A stretch of 64,000 nt of DNA. Origin: Salminus brasiliensis (lineage: Eukaryota; Chordata; Actinopteri; Characiformes; Bryconidae). The translations under genes were made by a program, and so were the position numbers. The stretch spans positions 32,663,625 through 32,727,624 of the forward strand of contig NC_132894.1 of the NCBI RefSeq assembly GCF_030463535.1, read 5' to 3'. This document shows, in pieces, positions 12,340-24,985 of this stretch. The notes beneath the pieces were generated by a model that did not search any database, was not told where the DNA came from, and worked only from the letters and a program-made list of their open reading frames with translations. How positions within the stretch are numbered: the stretch's first letter is position 1; every line of letters begins with the position of its first letter.

Positions 12340-13560
12340 GTTTCCATGGCAACGCCTGCTACGAGATGCATCGGTTACCATGAGGATCTCAGTTTAGAGA
12401 TGCACCAGTTACCATGGTAACCCAAGCTATGAGATGCAGACGTTACTATGGTATTCCCATCTGAGAGAAGCATGAGTAACCATGGTAATCCCAGTTACGC
12501 GATAGATAAACTGCCAAGGCAATCCCAGACTTGTGACGCACGCATTGCCATGGCAACCCCCCATGCAACTGAGACATTCCGAGTTACTATGGCAACCCCA
12601 ACAGAGACCTGCAAGTTACAATGGTAATCCCATCTGAGCGATAGAACCTCTTCCATGGTAATGCCAGCTAGGTGATACATTAGCTAACATGGGAGGCCCA
12701 GTTGAGTGATGCAGCAGTTACCATGGTAACCCTAGTTAAGAGATGCACAAGTCACCGTGGTGTTTCCATCAGAGAAATGCGTGAGTTACCACGGTAATCC
12801 CAGTCACGTGATGCATAAACTGCCATGGCAATCCCAGCTATGTGATGCATTAGTTGCCATGGTCATTCCAACTGAGACATTCCGTTATCTATGGCAACCC
12901 CAACAGAGACCCCTTAGTTACCATGGTAATCCTAGGTAATCCCAGAAACTCTGCATTGGTAATGGTGATACATTAGTTAACATGGCAAGCCCAGTTAAGT
13001 AATTAGCACGAGTTATCATGGTAATCCCACTAGAGAGAGGCATGAGTTATTGTAGTAACCCTATCCAAATGATGTAGCCGTTACCATGGTAAGACCAGTT
13101 AAGGGATGCATGAGTTACCATGGTGTACCCACCTGATAGATGCATGAGTAACCACAGTAACACCAGTTACATAATGCATAAATTGCTAAGCTAACCCTAG
13201 CTGTGTGACACTCATCTCAAAGATGTATGAGTTACCATGGAAACCCTGTCTAAATGATGTAGCTGTTACCATGGCAACCTCAGTAAAGAGATGCACGAGT
13301 TTACTCATGACTGAAATGATATGAGGTACCATGGCAATCCCAGTTGAGCGATGAAACTGGTAATGGTGTCAGCTAAGTTACCGTGGTAATCCTACCCAAA
13401 TTATGTAGCCGTTACCATGGTAATTTCAGTCCATCATGCATGCATTACTGTGGTAATCTTGGCTAAATTATGCAGCAGTTACTATGGCTAGGACAGTAAA
13501 ACGAAGCACCTGGGATTACTCCAGTCGTCCCAGCTGGGTGATGCAGGAGTTTTCTAAAGA
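12340..13560. repeat. Degenerate ~34-bp array of X-box-like palindromes in the gpr137b 3' flank
   Basis: Roughly 35 diverged units of about 34 bp. Each carries a core such as gttaccatggtaac (about 12409, 12718), attgccatggcaac (12546), gttgccatggtcat (12854) or gttaccatggcaac (13266), followed by 'ccagttaagagatgcatgag'. The core matches the palindromic X-box consensus bound by RFX-family factors (GTNRCC..RGYAAC). The array begins about 155 bp after the gpr137b stop and ends before the candidate poly(A) signal, so it may be transcribed as 3' UTR. Confidence 0.85.
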
Positions 13561-14230
13561 CAACTGGAAAAAGAAAGACTGTAGGTTGCACTGTAGCATC
13601 GCAGACTGTACTAACAGTAAACTAGTGTAAAAGGTACACTAATCAAGATTTCAGCATTTTTAGTTATTCAAATATTTGTAATTGTACCATAGTTCCCTTT
13701 ATACTGTATAATACATCCATAACGGAGGTAAAACACACGTATTTATTTATTTTACACCCAGCAAAGAGGGTGAAAGTCCATTTCTTCATTCAAGCTTGAC
13801 TTTAAACAAGTGGGAAAATGGTCTTAATTAGAGTACCTTTAGCACTGAGGAGCACTAGCAAGTTCATGTACAATCAATCAAGTCTTGTTCAGCATCATAT
13901 TAGGATCATAATAGAGAACATGAAGACCATACAATAAGCTACTCTGTACAGCATGAATGTGTTATTTGCTATTTAAGTATTTGCCTGGAGGACTAAACTT
14001 AAAGACCAAAAAAAACACGCTTATGTTTGTGAGAAAGAAAAGAAAAACTGGTGGGTTTTCCCACTCACATTATTTCTCATGTACTTGGTTTCTTGTACAG
14101 TATTTCATGCCTTTCTTTTATGCTTAGTAAAATGTCTCTGCGGTGGATTTCCGTCATTCTCATTTGGTGGCTGGTTATTGTTTTTATTGGTTGGTTCTAT
14201 TCCATTGATCACAGATTGTGAAGATTCACC

Positions 14231-14236
14231 AATAAA
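14231..14236 (+). terminator. Candidate poly(A) signal of gpr137b
   Basis: A canonical AATAAA followed by a GT-rich stretch ('cgtgtttctgtttt') about 20-40 bp downstream. It is the first convincing plus-strand signal after the stop at 12186 and would give a 3' UTR of about 2 kb. This is inference; an earlier non-canonical site is possible. Confidence 0.45.
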
Positions 14237-14561
14237 GAAATAACGTTTGAAAAGGAACGTGTTTCTGTTTTAAGCTTTGGACTCTAAACAAGTACTTTGA
14301 GTTAGAGCTAGACCTCTCAGGATCCCAGGTCATGCCGCCTGCCTGGTCAGCAGCCGGAGCCTGGGAGAGCACACCTGGCCTAGCTTTCTCTCCCCACATC
14401 ACTTCAGTGTGATGCTGGCCGGCACGGGTGTCTGGTAGCTGATGCATCAGAGCTGGGTAACCAACGCTGTCCTCCAAGCATATTGGTTGCCCGGTGACAT
14501 TGCAGTACTAGCCATTGCAAGAGAGTACTAACCACTGGGTTTGATTAATGGCTAAAACTAG

Positions 14562-14978
14562 GGTTGCAGCGGTGTACTGGTTTTAAGTACATCATGATAT
14601 GAAAATTGATTGTTCTCATACCCTGTACATTTGCTTAATACTGGTATTAGGGGGAAATCCCACCAGTTTCTTACAATTTATATGAATTATAAATGTAAAA
14701 CATTATTTAATTTATCAAATAAATAAATAAATAAACAAGGCAAGCAGAAAAATTCATAAGAAAAATAATCACCAGCTGGAAACATAAACTTCTTCTCAAC
14801 TACAGCTTTATTGATATATGTATTATTATTTTTAATGCAGGGACTTTTTTACATATGCTATATTAATGAATAGTTTTCACTATAGTAAAGATCTTTTGAT
14901 GTGCTATACAGTGTTACCGTAAAATTGTGACGATTATCATACCGTGAAAATCTCATACTGTTGCAACCCAACCCTGCA
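14562..14978. mobile_element. MITE-like element with 'agggttgca' terminal inverted repeats
   Basis: Left end 'ctagggttgcagcggtgtac', right end 'atactgttgcaacccaaccc'; these are inverted imperfect copies. The interior is AT-rich and non-coding. The style is that of short hAT-type non-autonomous elements, though the superfamily is not proven. Confidence 0.55.
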
Positions 14979-15009
14979 AACATGCTGATGTGGGGCTCAC
15001 GTGGTTAGA

Positions 15010-15310
15010 ATGTGGGCTAAGTGGGTTCCAGGTGGGTGCGGGCTCTGAGTGGCTCTGTACATGCATTTTTACTGGGACTCAGTTGGGCTTCTCAAAAAGG
15101 CCTCATCATTACACCCCACCTTAATCTCACATGGGTCTTATCTAGGACCCGTATGCAGTGTACAACCCAGATGGTGCCCATGCTTAACCCGTCCTGGTCC
15201 AATCACTGACCCTGGTGGGCATCCATATGTGGAGCCAACATACAACCGAAGAACAAAACTTACTGGTTCCCAGTTGGGCTACCCATACAGGCCCTGCAAC
15301 AACACCACAT
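15010..15310. repeat. Dispersed 'acccacatgggc'-type repeat
   Basis: Contains 'aatctcacatgggtcttatc', 'cagtgtacaacccagatggt' and 'catccatatgtggagccaac'. The same series occurs in inverted order at about 41500-41740 ('ggatgtccagctgggttcca', 'gagttgtacactgcacatgt', 'ccatgtgagattagggtggg'). The long open frame over it (15049-15513) is repeat-derived. Confidence 0.6.
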
Positions 15311-15904
15311 GTTATCTATATGTTACAACTTTGAGAAAAGCCAACACATGGAAGAAACGAGGGCGAGACTTTCTGAGTAACAGATTTATTCCTGTTGAAA
15401 TAAATAGATTTGACATGAACCCACAGGAACACAGGAGCAATTACACCATCAACAGAGAACTGAAAGGGGCTGAGTTTCTCAAAACAATCATCGGATCACA
15501 CAACAGCCATTAAAGGTACAATAAGGAGCATAGCTGAGATTGGTCAATTGCATATAAACACCATTTCGCTGTTGGTCATTAGCTGGCCATGTTCTCACAA
15601 AAGTACAAAAAGGGAACTTGCACCTCTTATTACACAACATTCCCATGTCATTCATTTTGAACAAGAATATTTGTCAAAAAAATTGGAATTGAAAATTTTA
15701 CTTATTGCTCCTTTAAACTACAGTTTTCGTGCTGCTATCTTTCTCTGCAGCAGGAGAGACGTCGGTTTTGGGAAACACAGTCTTGGTTGGGCTTCAGTGG
15801 TGGAAAGTAACTGATCTGGAACACTTTGTAAAACACTTTGGAAAATTGGAATAGTAACGACGTCCAGTCAGAACGAGGTGGTCTCTAATTCGCCAATGGC
15901 AAGA

Positions 15905-16457
15905 TGTACACTATATGGACAAAAGTGTTGGGACACCTACACAATATACCAACAGGAGCTTCTATGACCCCCCAATTCTAAACCCATAGGCACTAATATG
16001 GAACCGGCCCTCTGGAGCTCTGCAGTTATTAAGTCAGCAGAGCGTTGGAGACTTTTCTGCACTATGAGCTCTATAAACTCAGCACTCGGCCCTGACCCCG
16101 CTCTGTATATTTACATGGTCTGACAGACACTCGGTGGCTGAGCTGCTCTCTGTGAGCTGTTCCTCCTAAACTCTTCCACTGTTCAATAATAACACCACTC
16201 ACAGCTGATGGAGGAAGATCTAGGAGGGAGGAAATTTCACCAGCTGACTTGTTGTTGCAGCGGTGTCTCCTATTACATACAGAACCACGCTGGAGTTCAG
16301 TGAGCTCTTTAGAACCTCCTGTTCTTTCACTAATGAGTGTAAAGGCAAACTGCAGGGCTAGGTGCTTGGTGTTATGCACCAAAATGCGGCAATGGGACTT
16401 AATGAAACACCCAAATTCGATGATTAAGAAGTGTCCCAATACTTTTGTCAAAGACGT
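15905..16457 (-). mobile_element. Decayed Tc1/mariner-type element with transposase N-terminal remnant
   Basis: Ends read 'tacactatatggacaaaagt' and, inverted at the other side, 'gtgtcccaatacttttgtca'. On the minus strand an open stretch holds a helix-turn-helix-like segment with SAGEISSLLDLPPSAVSGVI followed by EQWKSLGGTA. This matches the paired-like DNA-binding start of fish Tc1 transposases (K-S-A-x-E-I-S ... S-T-V-S-G-I). The catalytic DDE part is missing, so the copy cannot be active. Confidence 0.65.
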
Positions 16458-16795
16458 CACAGTTGCCAAGCGTTTGGATGAAGCTTATTTTGTCCACTTA
16501 TTTACTGGAAAGATGTCTTTTTTAGGTCAAATTTATTCATTGAATTGTCTGACAGCACTGTGTGTGGTTCTGTGGAGTCTCAGAAGTAACAGTACTGACT
16601 TCTCAGCACCCTTTCCACCACTGACAGTCCCAGTCATTTTAGAAAGGCATGGTAGAACTGAGAACTGGCAGCAACAGCCTCCCAATCAGTGTAGTCTGTT
16701 AATCCCAGCGCGAGCTCCATCATATACAGGATCTTAGAGCAGTTAAGGCAGACAAGTATGCTCTGGTGTTCTTCAAAGCATGCAATTGCTCATTA

Positions 16796-16796
16796 C

Positions 16797-16829
<33 letters not shown>

Positions 16830-16870
16830 ACTCACACACTCACACACTCACACACTCACACACTCACACA
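16796..16870. repeat. (CA)n/(CACACT)n microsatellite
   Basis: A pure CA run followed by repeated 'cacactcaca' units. It is intergenic, between gpr137b and ero1b. Confidence 0.9.
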
Positions 16871-17043
16871 TAGCTGCTCTTATTCGTCACCATCTTCATC
16901 ATTACCGTTATTACAATCTTATGATGACCACGCCCCTCATGGACCAGTGTTCTAGATACTGTGTAGATCTGTGTACAGTATATATGGTGGAGGTTTTCCT
17001 GCACATGCAATTTCACACTTTGCTAGGACATTGCTATGATGGG

Positions 17044-17045
<2 letters not shown>

Positions 17046-17075
<30 letters not shown>
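17046..17075. repeat. (TG)n microsatellite
   Basis: A short TG run in the intergenic region between the convergent gpr137b and ero1b genes. Confidence 0.85.
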
Positions 17076-17077
<2 letters not shown>

Positions 17078-17692
17078 GTGTGTATATCCATGCCAATGAC
17101 TATGAAAAACATAGACGCCATGATTCCATCCCCTTCTGTTCTATAGAAATAACTAACTTGCAGCCAGAGTCTGTGCAGGAGAGACTGGGAGCGGTGCCAG
17201 ATTGGTCTACTCATTTAACAGACCCGCCCCTTCTCCCAGAGCACTGTAGCCCCGCCTTCTTCCGAATAAAGGGTTAAACTGATTTCTGGCAGAGGAAAAA
17301 CCAACAGTTGGAATGTGGAGACACTGAAGACACTGAGGAGGACAAATGGGATGGAAGATGGGCTGTTTGGTCATCGTCTAAACATATGGGGATGGGCGGA
17401 GCTACACGTCAAACTGTAACCAGCCAGCAGAGGTGCTAGACCTGTAGTGGCTTCACTTTTGAGAGATCCTGGGCTGTCCATGTTTTCTACAGTCATTGAT
17501 GTGAACAACCAAAAACCATCACAACAAACGGTCCGTAAGGAAGAGTCCACCTAAATATTTAAATTATGGAAATTCAAGAGGGGCCGGAAAATCTGAGTCT
17601 TTGGTCCAAATGTAAAGGAAAACTGAACAGATCCGACTTCTGTGGTACAGCAGTTAGAGAAGACGTTTAATAAAGCATCTGCAGATCACTCG

Positions 17693-17693
<1 letters not shown>

Positions 17694-17752
<59 letters not shown>
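17694..17752. repeat. (CA)n microsatellite
   Basis: About 29 CA units without interruption; it is intergenic. Confidence 0.92.
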
Positions 17753-17755
<3 letters not shown>

Positions 17756-19365
17756 CTTCACACTGAACACTATAAATAATTTGCTTGATGTTAAAAATAG
17801 ACCCAAATAAAGAAAAAGCACCCACAGGTCTGTGGCATAGGCAGGACGTTCAAAAGAGGGAAGATCAGTCGATGTCTTGCGAGCTGCCAAAAATTATTCC
17901 CAAGCGGTTTTCACACGTCTGATCTGTTTAAACATCGGATTCAAACATGATCTGATCTGTAACTGCATCACAGCTTGTTGACTGTCAGCCATGCACTGGG
18001 CTTTTCATGTGTGTTAGATTACAGATGATCTCTCTCATGAAAAAAAAAAAATCAGTCAGATTAAGGGGCGGTGCGACGGGACATAATAGCATATATATTT
18101 TCAATCCAAGCTTTTCTATTGGTCCGTTCATCACGAACCTTTGAGACAATATAAAAAAACAAATGCCAGATTCACTATATGTCCAAGATCGACGATATTT
18201 AGAGTGTACTGTAGGTATCGTCAAAAAAATCACAGAAATCGGATTGTCCTATGAACCATTCCTTTAAGTTTTCCAATTAAACCTACCTGTGGTTAATTAG
18301 ATGTGAGATGTTGGATACAGTCCCTTCACTGCTGGTGCTTTGGGAACCTTCTCCACTCTGACTCACCAAACCTCTCAAAGCCAAATTCTCATGACCCATC
18401 AATTCTGTTTACATACAGCAGGAAACATGTGATGGCCACTTTATGCCCCATTGCCCCGCCCCGAATTCTGACAGTCTGAAATCCTCAACGCCAAACCCTC
18501 TGTTCTAGCCACTGACCGTGAACCAGCTAAGAAACAGGCCCAAAGCCCAAAGCCTGTTGGATGTAACTGCTTGTTATGAGTTGCCCAGCTTCGTAACATC
18601 ACAGTGCTGCACTGCGAGCGAGGAGGGATGCAAACGCGTGATGCCGGCTGCTTACTGCTGCTCCGAAGCCGCTGTGCATCGTTCGCAGGTTAAATCAGGG
18701 GGATCCAAGCTGAATTTGCGTGTGTGAGCCATGTCATGGTGCAACGTCGTCACAGGCACAGGTTTCGCTGCTCTGTCACAGAAACACAAATGCGCTTAAA
18801 GCCAAGAGAGAATTAATCGGATTTCGTTGCCAAGCATTTCCTTAAGGAGGAAAATAGCTAAGCATGACAGCATGGAACTGACAGAGCAGTCACGCACTGG
18901 CAAATGCACACATTCCTGCGTTTGCTCACGCAGCACAGCGCACACACAGAGCTCACATACAGCTCCTGTACAGCAAAAGCACACATTTTTAAATATAACC
19001 ATAAAAAAAATAGAAGAAGAAGAAGTAGGCATTGCGAGGCGTTTCATTTCAAGGGGAACTTTTTTTTTTTGAGGATAAGAACCTGAACACACTTTGAAGC
19101 ACTGCAAAAGTCAGCGTGGATCACAAAGCTGCAGAAGTGCGCCGCTCTGAGTGCTGGCTGCTACTCTTATCACATTAGAAGCAGACAGCTAGCATGACTC
19201 TGGTTTGCAGTGGTTTTCAGCAAATCGGACAGCAGAATGAAGGGGGGGGGGGATGGTTCTGTTGACCAGAGATCAATCCTGAAGTCTCTAATGGAGGCCT
19301 TACTCTGAGGAAGAGACTATTGCAGAGTCCAGTGGCCTGGCGCCACCTGGTGGCCGGGATGTGTG
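17753..19365. other. 3' flank of ero1b (minus strand), no further gene seen
   Basis: The sequence downstream of the ero1b stop probably includes its 3' UTR. A piece of the 'tctattggtccgttcat'-type repeat lies near 18110-18140; relatives occur near 24490, 55395 and 57735. I could not settle on a minus-strand AATAAA near the stop. The open frames at 18518-18727 and 18796-19107 look like chance. Confidence 0.5.
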
Positions 19366-19467
19366 TTACCTCTGGTCCTTCAGAAGGGTCCTGAAGTTAT
19401 GGAGCTCTTTTATACTGGTGGAGAGTCTACAAACAAATCAGGCAAGTGTGTGTTAAACAGGAATTTA

Positions 19468-19500
<33 letters not shown>

Positions 19501-20537
19501 AATATTTATATTTTTAAGAATTAATTAAAATTAATTAAAATTATATATATATATAAAAAGTGCCACTACAAGGACAAAAGTATTGGGACACCTGCTCATT
19601 AATTTTTTAGAAATCAATAGAGTATATATAGAGTCTACAAACAAATCCGGCAAGTGTGTGTTAAACAGGTATAAAAATTATATATATAAATATATATAAT
19701 ATTTATTACTATTTTTAAAGAATTAATTAAACTGAATTAAAATGATATTTTTAAAAAAGTCCCACTATAAGGACAAAAGTATTTGGACCACTGCTCATGT
19801 TGATCCTGCTTTTGTTGGAGTAACTGTCTCTACTGTCCAGAAAAGAAGGCAGCTTTCTACTAGATTTTGGAGAAGCACTGCTATGAGGATTTGATCGCAT
19901 TCAGTAACAGTGTTGGTGATTTCAGGATACTGGATGATGATCACCATCCCACCTCATTTCCCCCAACTCATCCCAAAAGTATTGGATGGACCACCATCAT
20001 CATTCCAGAGAAGACAGTTGTTCCACTGCTCCACAGCTCAAAGCTGGGGGGCTTTATACCCCTCTAGCCCACGCCTGGCATTAGGCAGCATGGTGCCAAT
20101 AGGTTCATATATAGGAGTCCTATTCTATTGGCAGTACTTCACTACTTCAACTTAAAATAGTGGCCCGTGTTCATTAGAAGGGGTGTCCACAAACATTTGG
20201 GCATATAGTGACCTGATTTACACTTTTACTAATAGAAAAGCGATACGAAAGAGTGTGATTCTGACAAACAGTAATAATAATACTAATAATAATATTAAAC
20301 AAATAAAGCAAATTGAATAAAAGCTCACCTCCCAAAGGCATTAAGCAAAGCTACGATCTCCTGACGTGTGAGCTGGAAGCCCTTTGAGGGACTATTTTCT
20401 GGAAGGTTCTTGATTTCTTTCTCGGAGAAGAGGATCCTCAGTGCCGTGCCCAGCCCCTGGGTCTGTGAAAAGGTAGATTTAGGCTTAGAAGTAAAGTCAT
20501 TTATATAAAAATAAACAAAACCAATAGATTGTGACTG

Positions 20538-20571
<34 letters not shown>

Positions 20572-22588
20572 TAGCTTCTGGAAGATGGCCAGTATTTCCA
20601 GCTCCGATTTAAATTTATTATCTAATTTATCTAATCATCCCTTCATTAAAGTAAATCTGCTGAACTGCTGGAGGAAATGAACAAATCCATACAGTGTCTA
20701 GACTCTAGACTTCAAAGAGAAGATCAGCCTCTAAACCTGTGTTCCATTAACACTATATGGACAAAAGTATTGGGACACCTGCTAATTCATTGTTTCAACT
20801 GAAATCAAGGGTATTTAAAAGAGCTGAGCCTGCTTTTGTCTGAGTAACCATCTCTACTGCTTAGGGAACTAGATTACTAGATTTTGGAAGAGCACTGCTG
20901 TGAGGATTTGATTGCATTTGGTGACAAAAGCATTAGTGAGGTCAGGATGTTGAATGATCAACACCCCACCTTATCCTCAACTCTCCCCAACTCATGCCAG
21001 AGGTACTGGATGGAGAACCAACCATCATCCCAGAGAACACAGTTCTTTCACTGCTCCACAGCTCAATGCTTGGGGGCTTAATAACCCTCTAGCCCATTCC
21101 TGACAATAGGCATGGTGCCAATAGGCTCATGGTTACGTGCTCTAGAGTCCATTTCAATTGGCCGAGGTTCTCTACAGGGACTAGACATCTGTGTCAGCAA
21201 TGGGTGCAACTTAAAGGGGTGTCCGCAAACTTTTGGACATTGTGCATCAATAACTTTACTGACCGAAAGCACTTTCCCTGTCGTTATACAGTTATACAGT
21301 TTTGCACAGTGTTGTATTGTGCAGAATTGGCTTTAAAGTACAAATCTGGATGAAAGCGTGGGGGTTTCGAGGAACGAGCGGAAAGCTTTCATCTACCTGT
21401 AACTTTCCCCACAGCCGACATTTGCTGCAGCCCACGCAGTCCATTATGCGGGAGATGTTCTTGAAATGGAGCCTGAACTCTTCCTGTGATGGACAGTGAA
21501 ATTCAGTTTGGTAGACGAAACACAGACACAACTCTCCAGACTCACTCAAATCTGATCTTTGCACACATTTTGCATAATGAGACTAAACAAACGAGGCCAT
21601 TGTTATACATGGAAATCGCCAGTCTGACCACAAGACTACTTCAAGACTGAGAGGCAAAGCAATGCATTTTTACAGACGTGACTTAGCTTGGCATCTGCAT
21701 TAGGTACTTACGCGCAGGGTGTATGTCTATGTGTTTAAGCCCAGGGAAGTGAATGAGGAGAATCTGCTGTAGGTTTTCTTAATAATTTGGTTTTATCAAA
21801 TGTTTCCCCCCAATTTGGCATCGTCGTTTATAGCTCCCCCAAGCACACACTAGCCACACTCCCGTTTCAGCAGCACCAGCTAACAACAACATCACTTTAA
21901 GATTGATGAGGGGAGACATCCATTTACCCACCCGAAGAGAGTGCAGCCAACTGTGCTCTCTCCTTGACTCCGGCTGCTGATGGCAAAGCGGCATGGCTCA
22001 GCATTCAAACTCGTGATCCCCGAGCCACTCAGAGCCCCCTGCACTTATGCCGCTTTCAACCATGCCCCGATAACATGAGTCCACACCCAGAACCCATTCT
22101 GGGCTCATTTTTGGCCCATTGACTACTCAATTTAAAACATTTTTCTTTTCTGTGTGCATTTTTGCTCAACAGTACGACCTAGTTTTATCCGTATATCGCT
22201 TTTCCTTATTTTCCTTAAATCGAACACTAAAGCAGTGAGGAACAGCACTTTCTGGAGTCATGGCATTTCACCGTGCTGACAATGCGGTGCCACCGATTTC
22301 AGGAGGAGCAGAGCTCAGTGCTCAGAATGCTCCCGGGCTGGAAAACAGCTTTGACATTTGACCAAATGCACATAAGCTCATGAGTCTGCAACAAAAATGG
22401 TAGCCTGAAAATCTGTCTATATGCGTGTATTTATGTATCCATCTTTCTGTAACACCATGGACCCCTATAAGCGAACCAGAATTCAAAGAGAAGTTACCAG
22501 TAATTCTTTAGTTCACCTTTAATCTTTGGGCTTCCATTTTGTGGCCTGCAAACATGGAGCTCTCATCAAAGTGCATGGGGAATGCTCT

Positions 22589-22622
<34 letters not shown>

Positions 22623-22623
22623 G

Positions 22624-22658
<35 letters not shown>

Positions 22659-24939
22659 ATTATCATTTAAGTGATTTTCATCTGGCATGTTTGGGTTGCA
22701 ACTAAACTTGCAATAAGTAAACTTGATGTAAATGAATGATGATCAACAAGTTGCTGGCTCTCACTTTGTCTCATTGAAAATCTGCAGCAGCAGCTCCTTG
22801 GTAACGGAGTCGTCCTGAGCGTTTCCCGTGTACAGGTTAATGAAGGCGCGCTCGAAGTACGGAGCCACCTTGGACAGCGCCCTCAGCTCGATCAAGTACA
22901 GAAAATAGAGGTTCTTCAGTCGGCGTGTTCCCTCTCCTTTGGTTTCGGCTGAATCAAAGCGGCGACGGAACTCTTGCACATTCGGCCCCCAGGTAGCCTT
23001 CCCCCAGCGTTCTGCATGAAAACAACAAACACCAGACATGACGGAGTGAGGCTCCTTTCTTTTCTATTCAATTTTGTGTCAATTTTGCTATTTTATTCCT
23101 TAATATTTGTCCTTATATCTGTACACGTTTCATATTTTACTTTATTTAGGTTATTTTATGTGATAAAGCTGCTTATCTTCTTATTATTTTTTTATTCTAT
23201 TCATGTCCATCAGTGTGTTAGTTCAACCTAGGGCAGCACGATATTTGGGGGGGGGTATATTTTGCAATATTTTTTTTCTGCAATACATATTTCAGTACAA
23301 AAATGTTTTAGGGATGTAGGAATAGGCATAAAATTGTGTGATTTAATTTGCCTTGCGTGACACCTCACATTCTGCGGTGCGAATCCTGCACATGCTCGCA
23401 CTGCAATGGTTAAACAATATATTGTGCAACCCTGGTTTAACCATTCCCATTAATCCCCCAATCATCATTAATAACATCACTGAGTGAGGGGTTCAAACTT
23501 ACCATCGAGTAGGTATTCAGCACTCAGGTGGATATTAATGCTGCTGTGGAGGCCAGAGATCAGCCTGTAGAACACCCTCTTCTCCAGACAGAGCCCTGCA
23601 GCACAGAATCAGCCACATACACGTTTTACAAACACCTCGGCCGGCTTTATTAGACAGGTGATGATGCACAATACTGAATCACAATTCATGATTTGAACAA
23701 AATGATGGTGATATCCATGCTGTTTCATAATCTCCTAACAAGACTGGGAATAATGACATAATATTAATGAATATTATATATTATTATTAATTAATAAATA
23801 AGAAATATATAGCATTATTTGAGTGCTACATGATACATTGGCACAATCACGCTTTTGTACTGCAGTATCACTTTTCAATAAATAAACCTTATTTTTATTA
23901 TTTTTATTTGTTTTTTTTTTTATTTAAACCTTAGTTTTATTAATAAAACACAGGCAGCCTGTTTTCTGATGCTTTCTGAAAAAAATGCTGGATTTTACTG
24001 CTGCATTTCTCAAAGTGTGCAGAGATGCAGTGTGATAAGCACTATTTTTGTATTTTTTTAATGACAAACTGCAGTACACTAACAGAAGTGTAGGTGGCGA
24101 TATTGCCTCTACTGTTTCACTTAAAAAAAAAAAAAAAAGAAATTGCTTATTTCCCCAGACACAGCTTGTATGGCAGCATTATGATGAGGACAAGTGCACT
24201 GTGAAGCAAAAATCTTGTATCTCAAAAACGAAAAACTTTACAGGAGAAGTCAATGGAAGTCAATATTAAAAGATTTGATTTACGGTCATTTTGTCTAAAT
24301 TTTTTTTATTTGGACTATATAACATTTTTTACCTTGCGTCTAGACATTCTTAGCTTTAAAAAAAAAGCTATTTTGCTGCCATGAGAAAACCTTATATCTA
24401 CTAAATGGCAACTTTACAGGAGAAGGAAAAAGCCTTCTTAACTTTCAATGGGGAAGTGAATGTAAAAATATATTACTCCAAGTCATTTTGGAGCATTTCT
24501 ATTCAGGTTATCATGAAATTCTGACACAATATAAATAACAACTCTCAGATTCACATGATGTCAAAAAGTGACAATCTGCAAAAATGTAGATACAAGTTTT
24601 TTTTCCCCTGACTGTGACAGAATGACAGAAATAGCCATCGGTTGCAGTTCCAAGTTCCTATGAGATGACGTTTGGTGAACGTGGCATCTCCAGCCTCCCA
24701 TTAGAGCACTGCAAACACAGCTGCCCTTCCGTGCCCCCAATCTGAGAGAGCTACAGGAGATCTTTGTGAAAGAGGGCTCAAGTGGTACTCGTAAGAGGAC
24801 AAAAAGGCATGCAGACACACACAGAGGGGTCCATTTAGAGGGGTGCTGATTAAAAAGGGAAGGAATATTACACTGACCTGTTCATAAAGGCAGGTTTGTT
24901 CAGCAGTCTAATACCTGACCGCCTGTGTGGGTATTTATA

Positions 24940-24985
<46 letters not shown>

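Noticed and set aside
15049-15513. 154-residue plus-strand frame
   Set aside because: The first half overlaps a dispersed repeat that recurs inverted at 41.5 kb; no family similarity, splice partners or supported start.
16071-16469. 132-residue frame as a host gene
   Set aside because: It carries a Tc1-type helix-turn-helix remnant between inverted ends, so it is transposon-derived and lacks the catalytic part.
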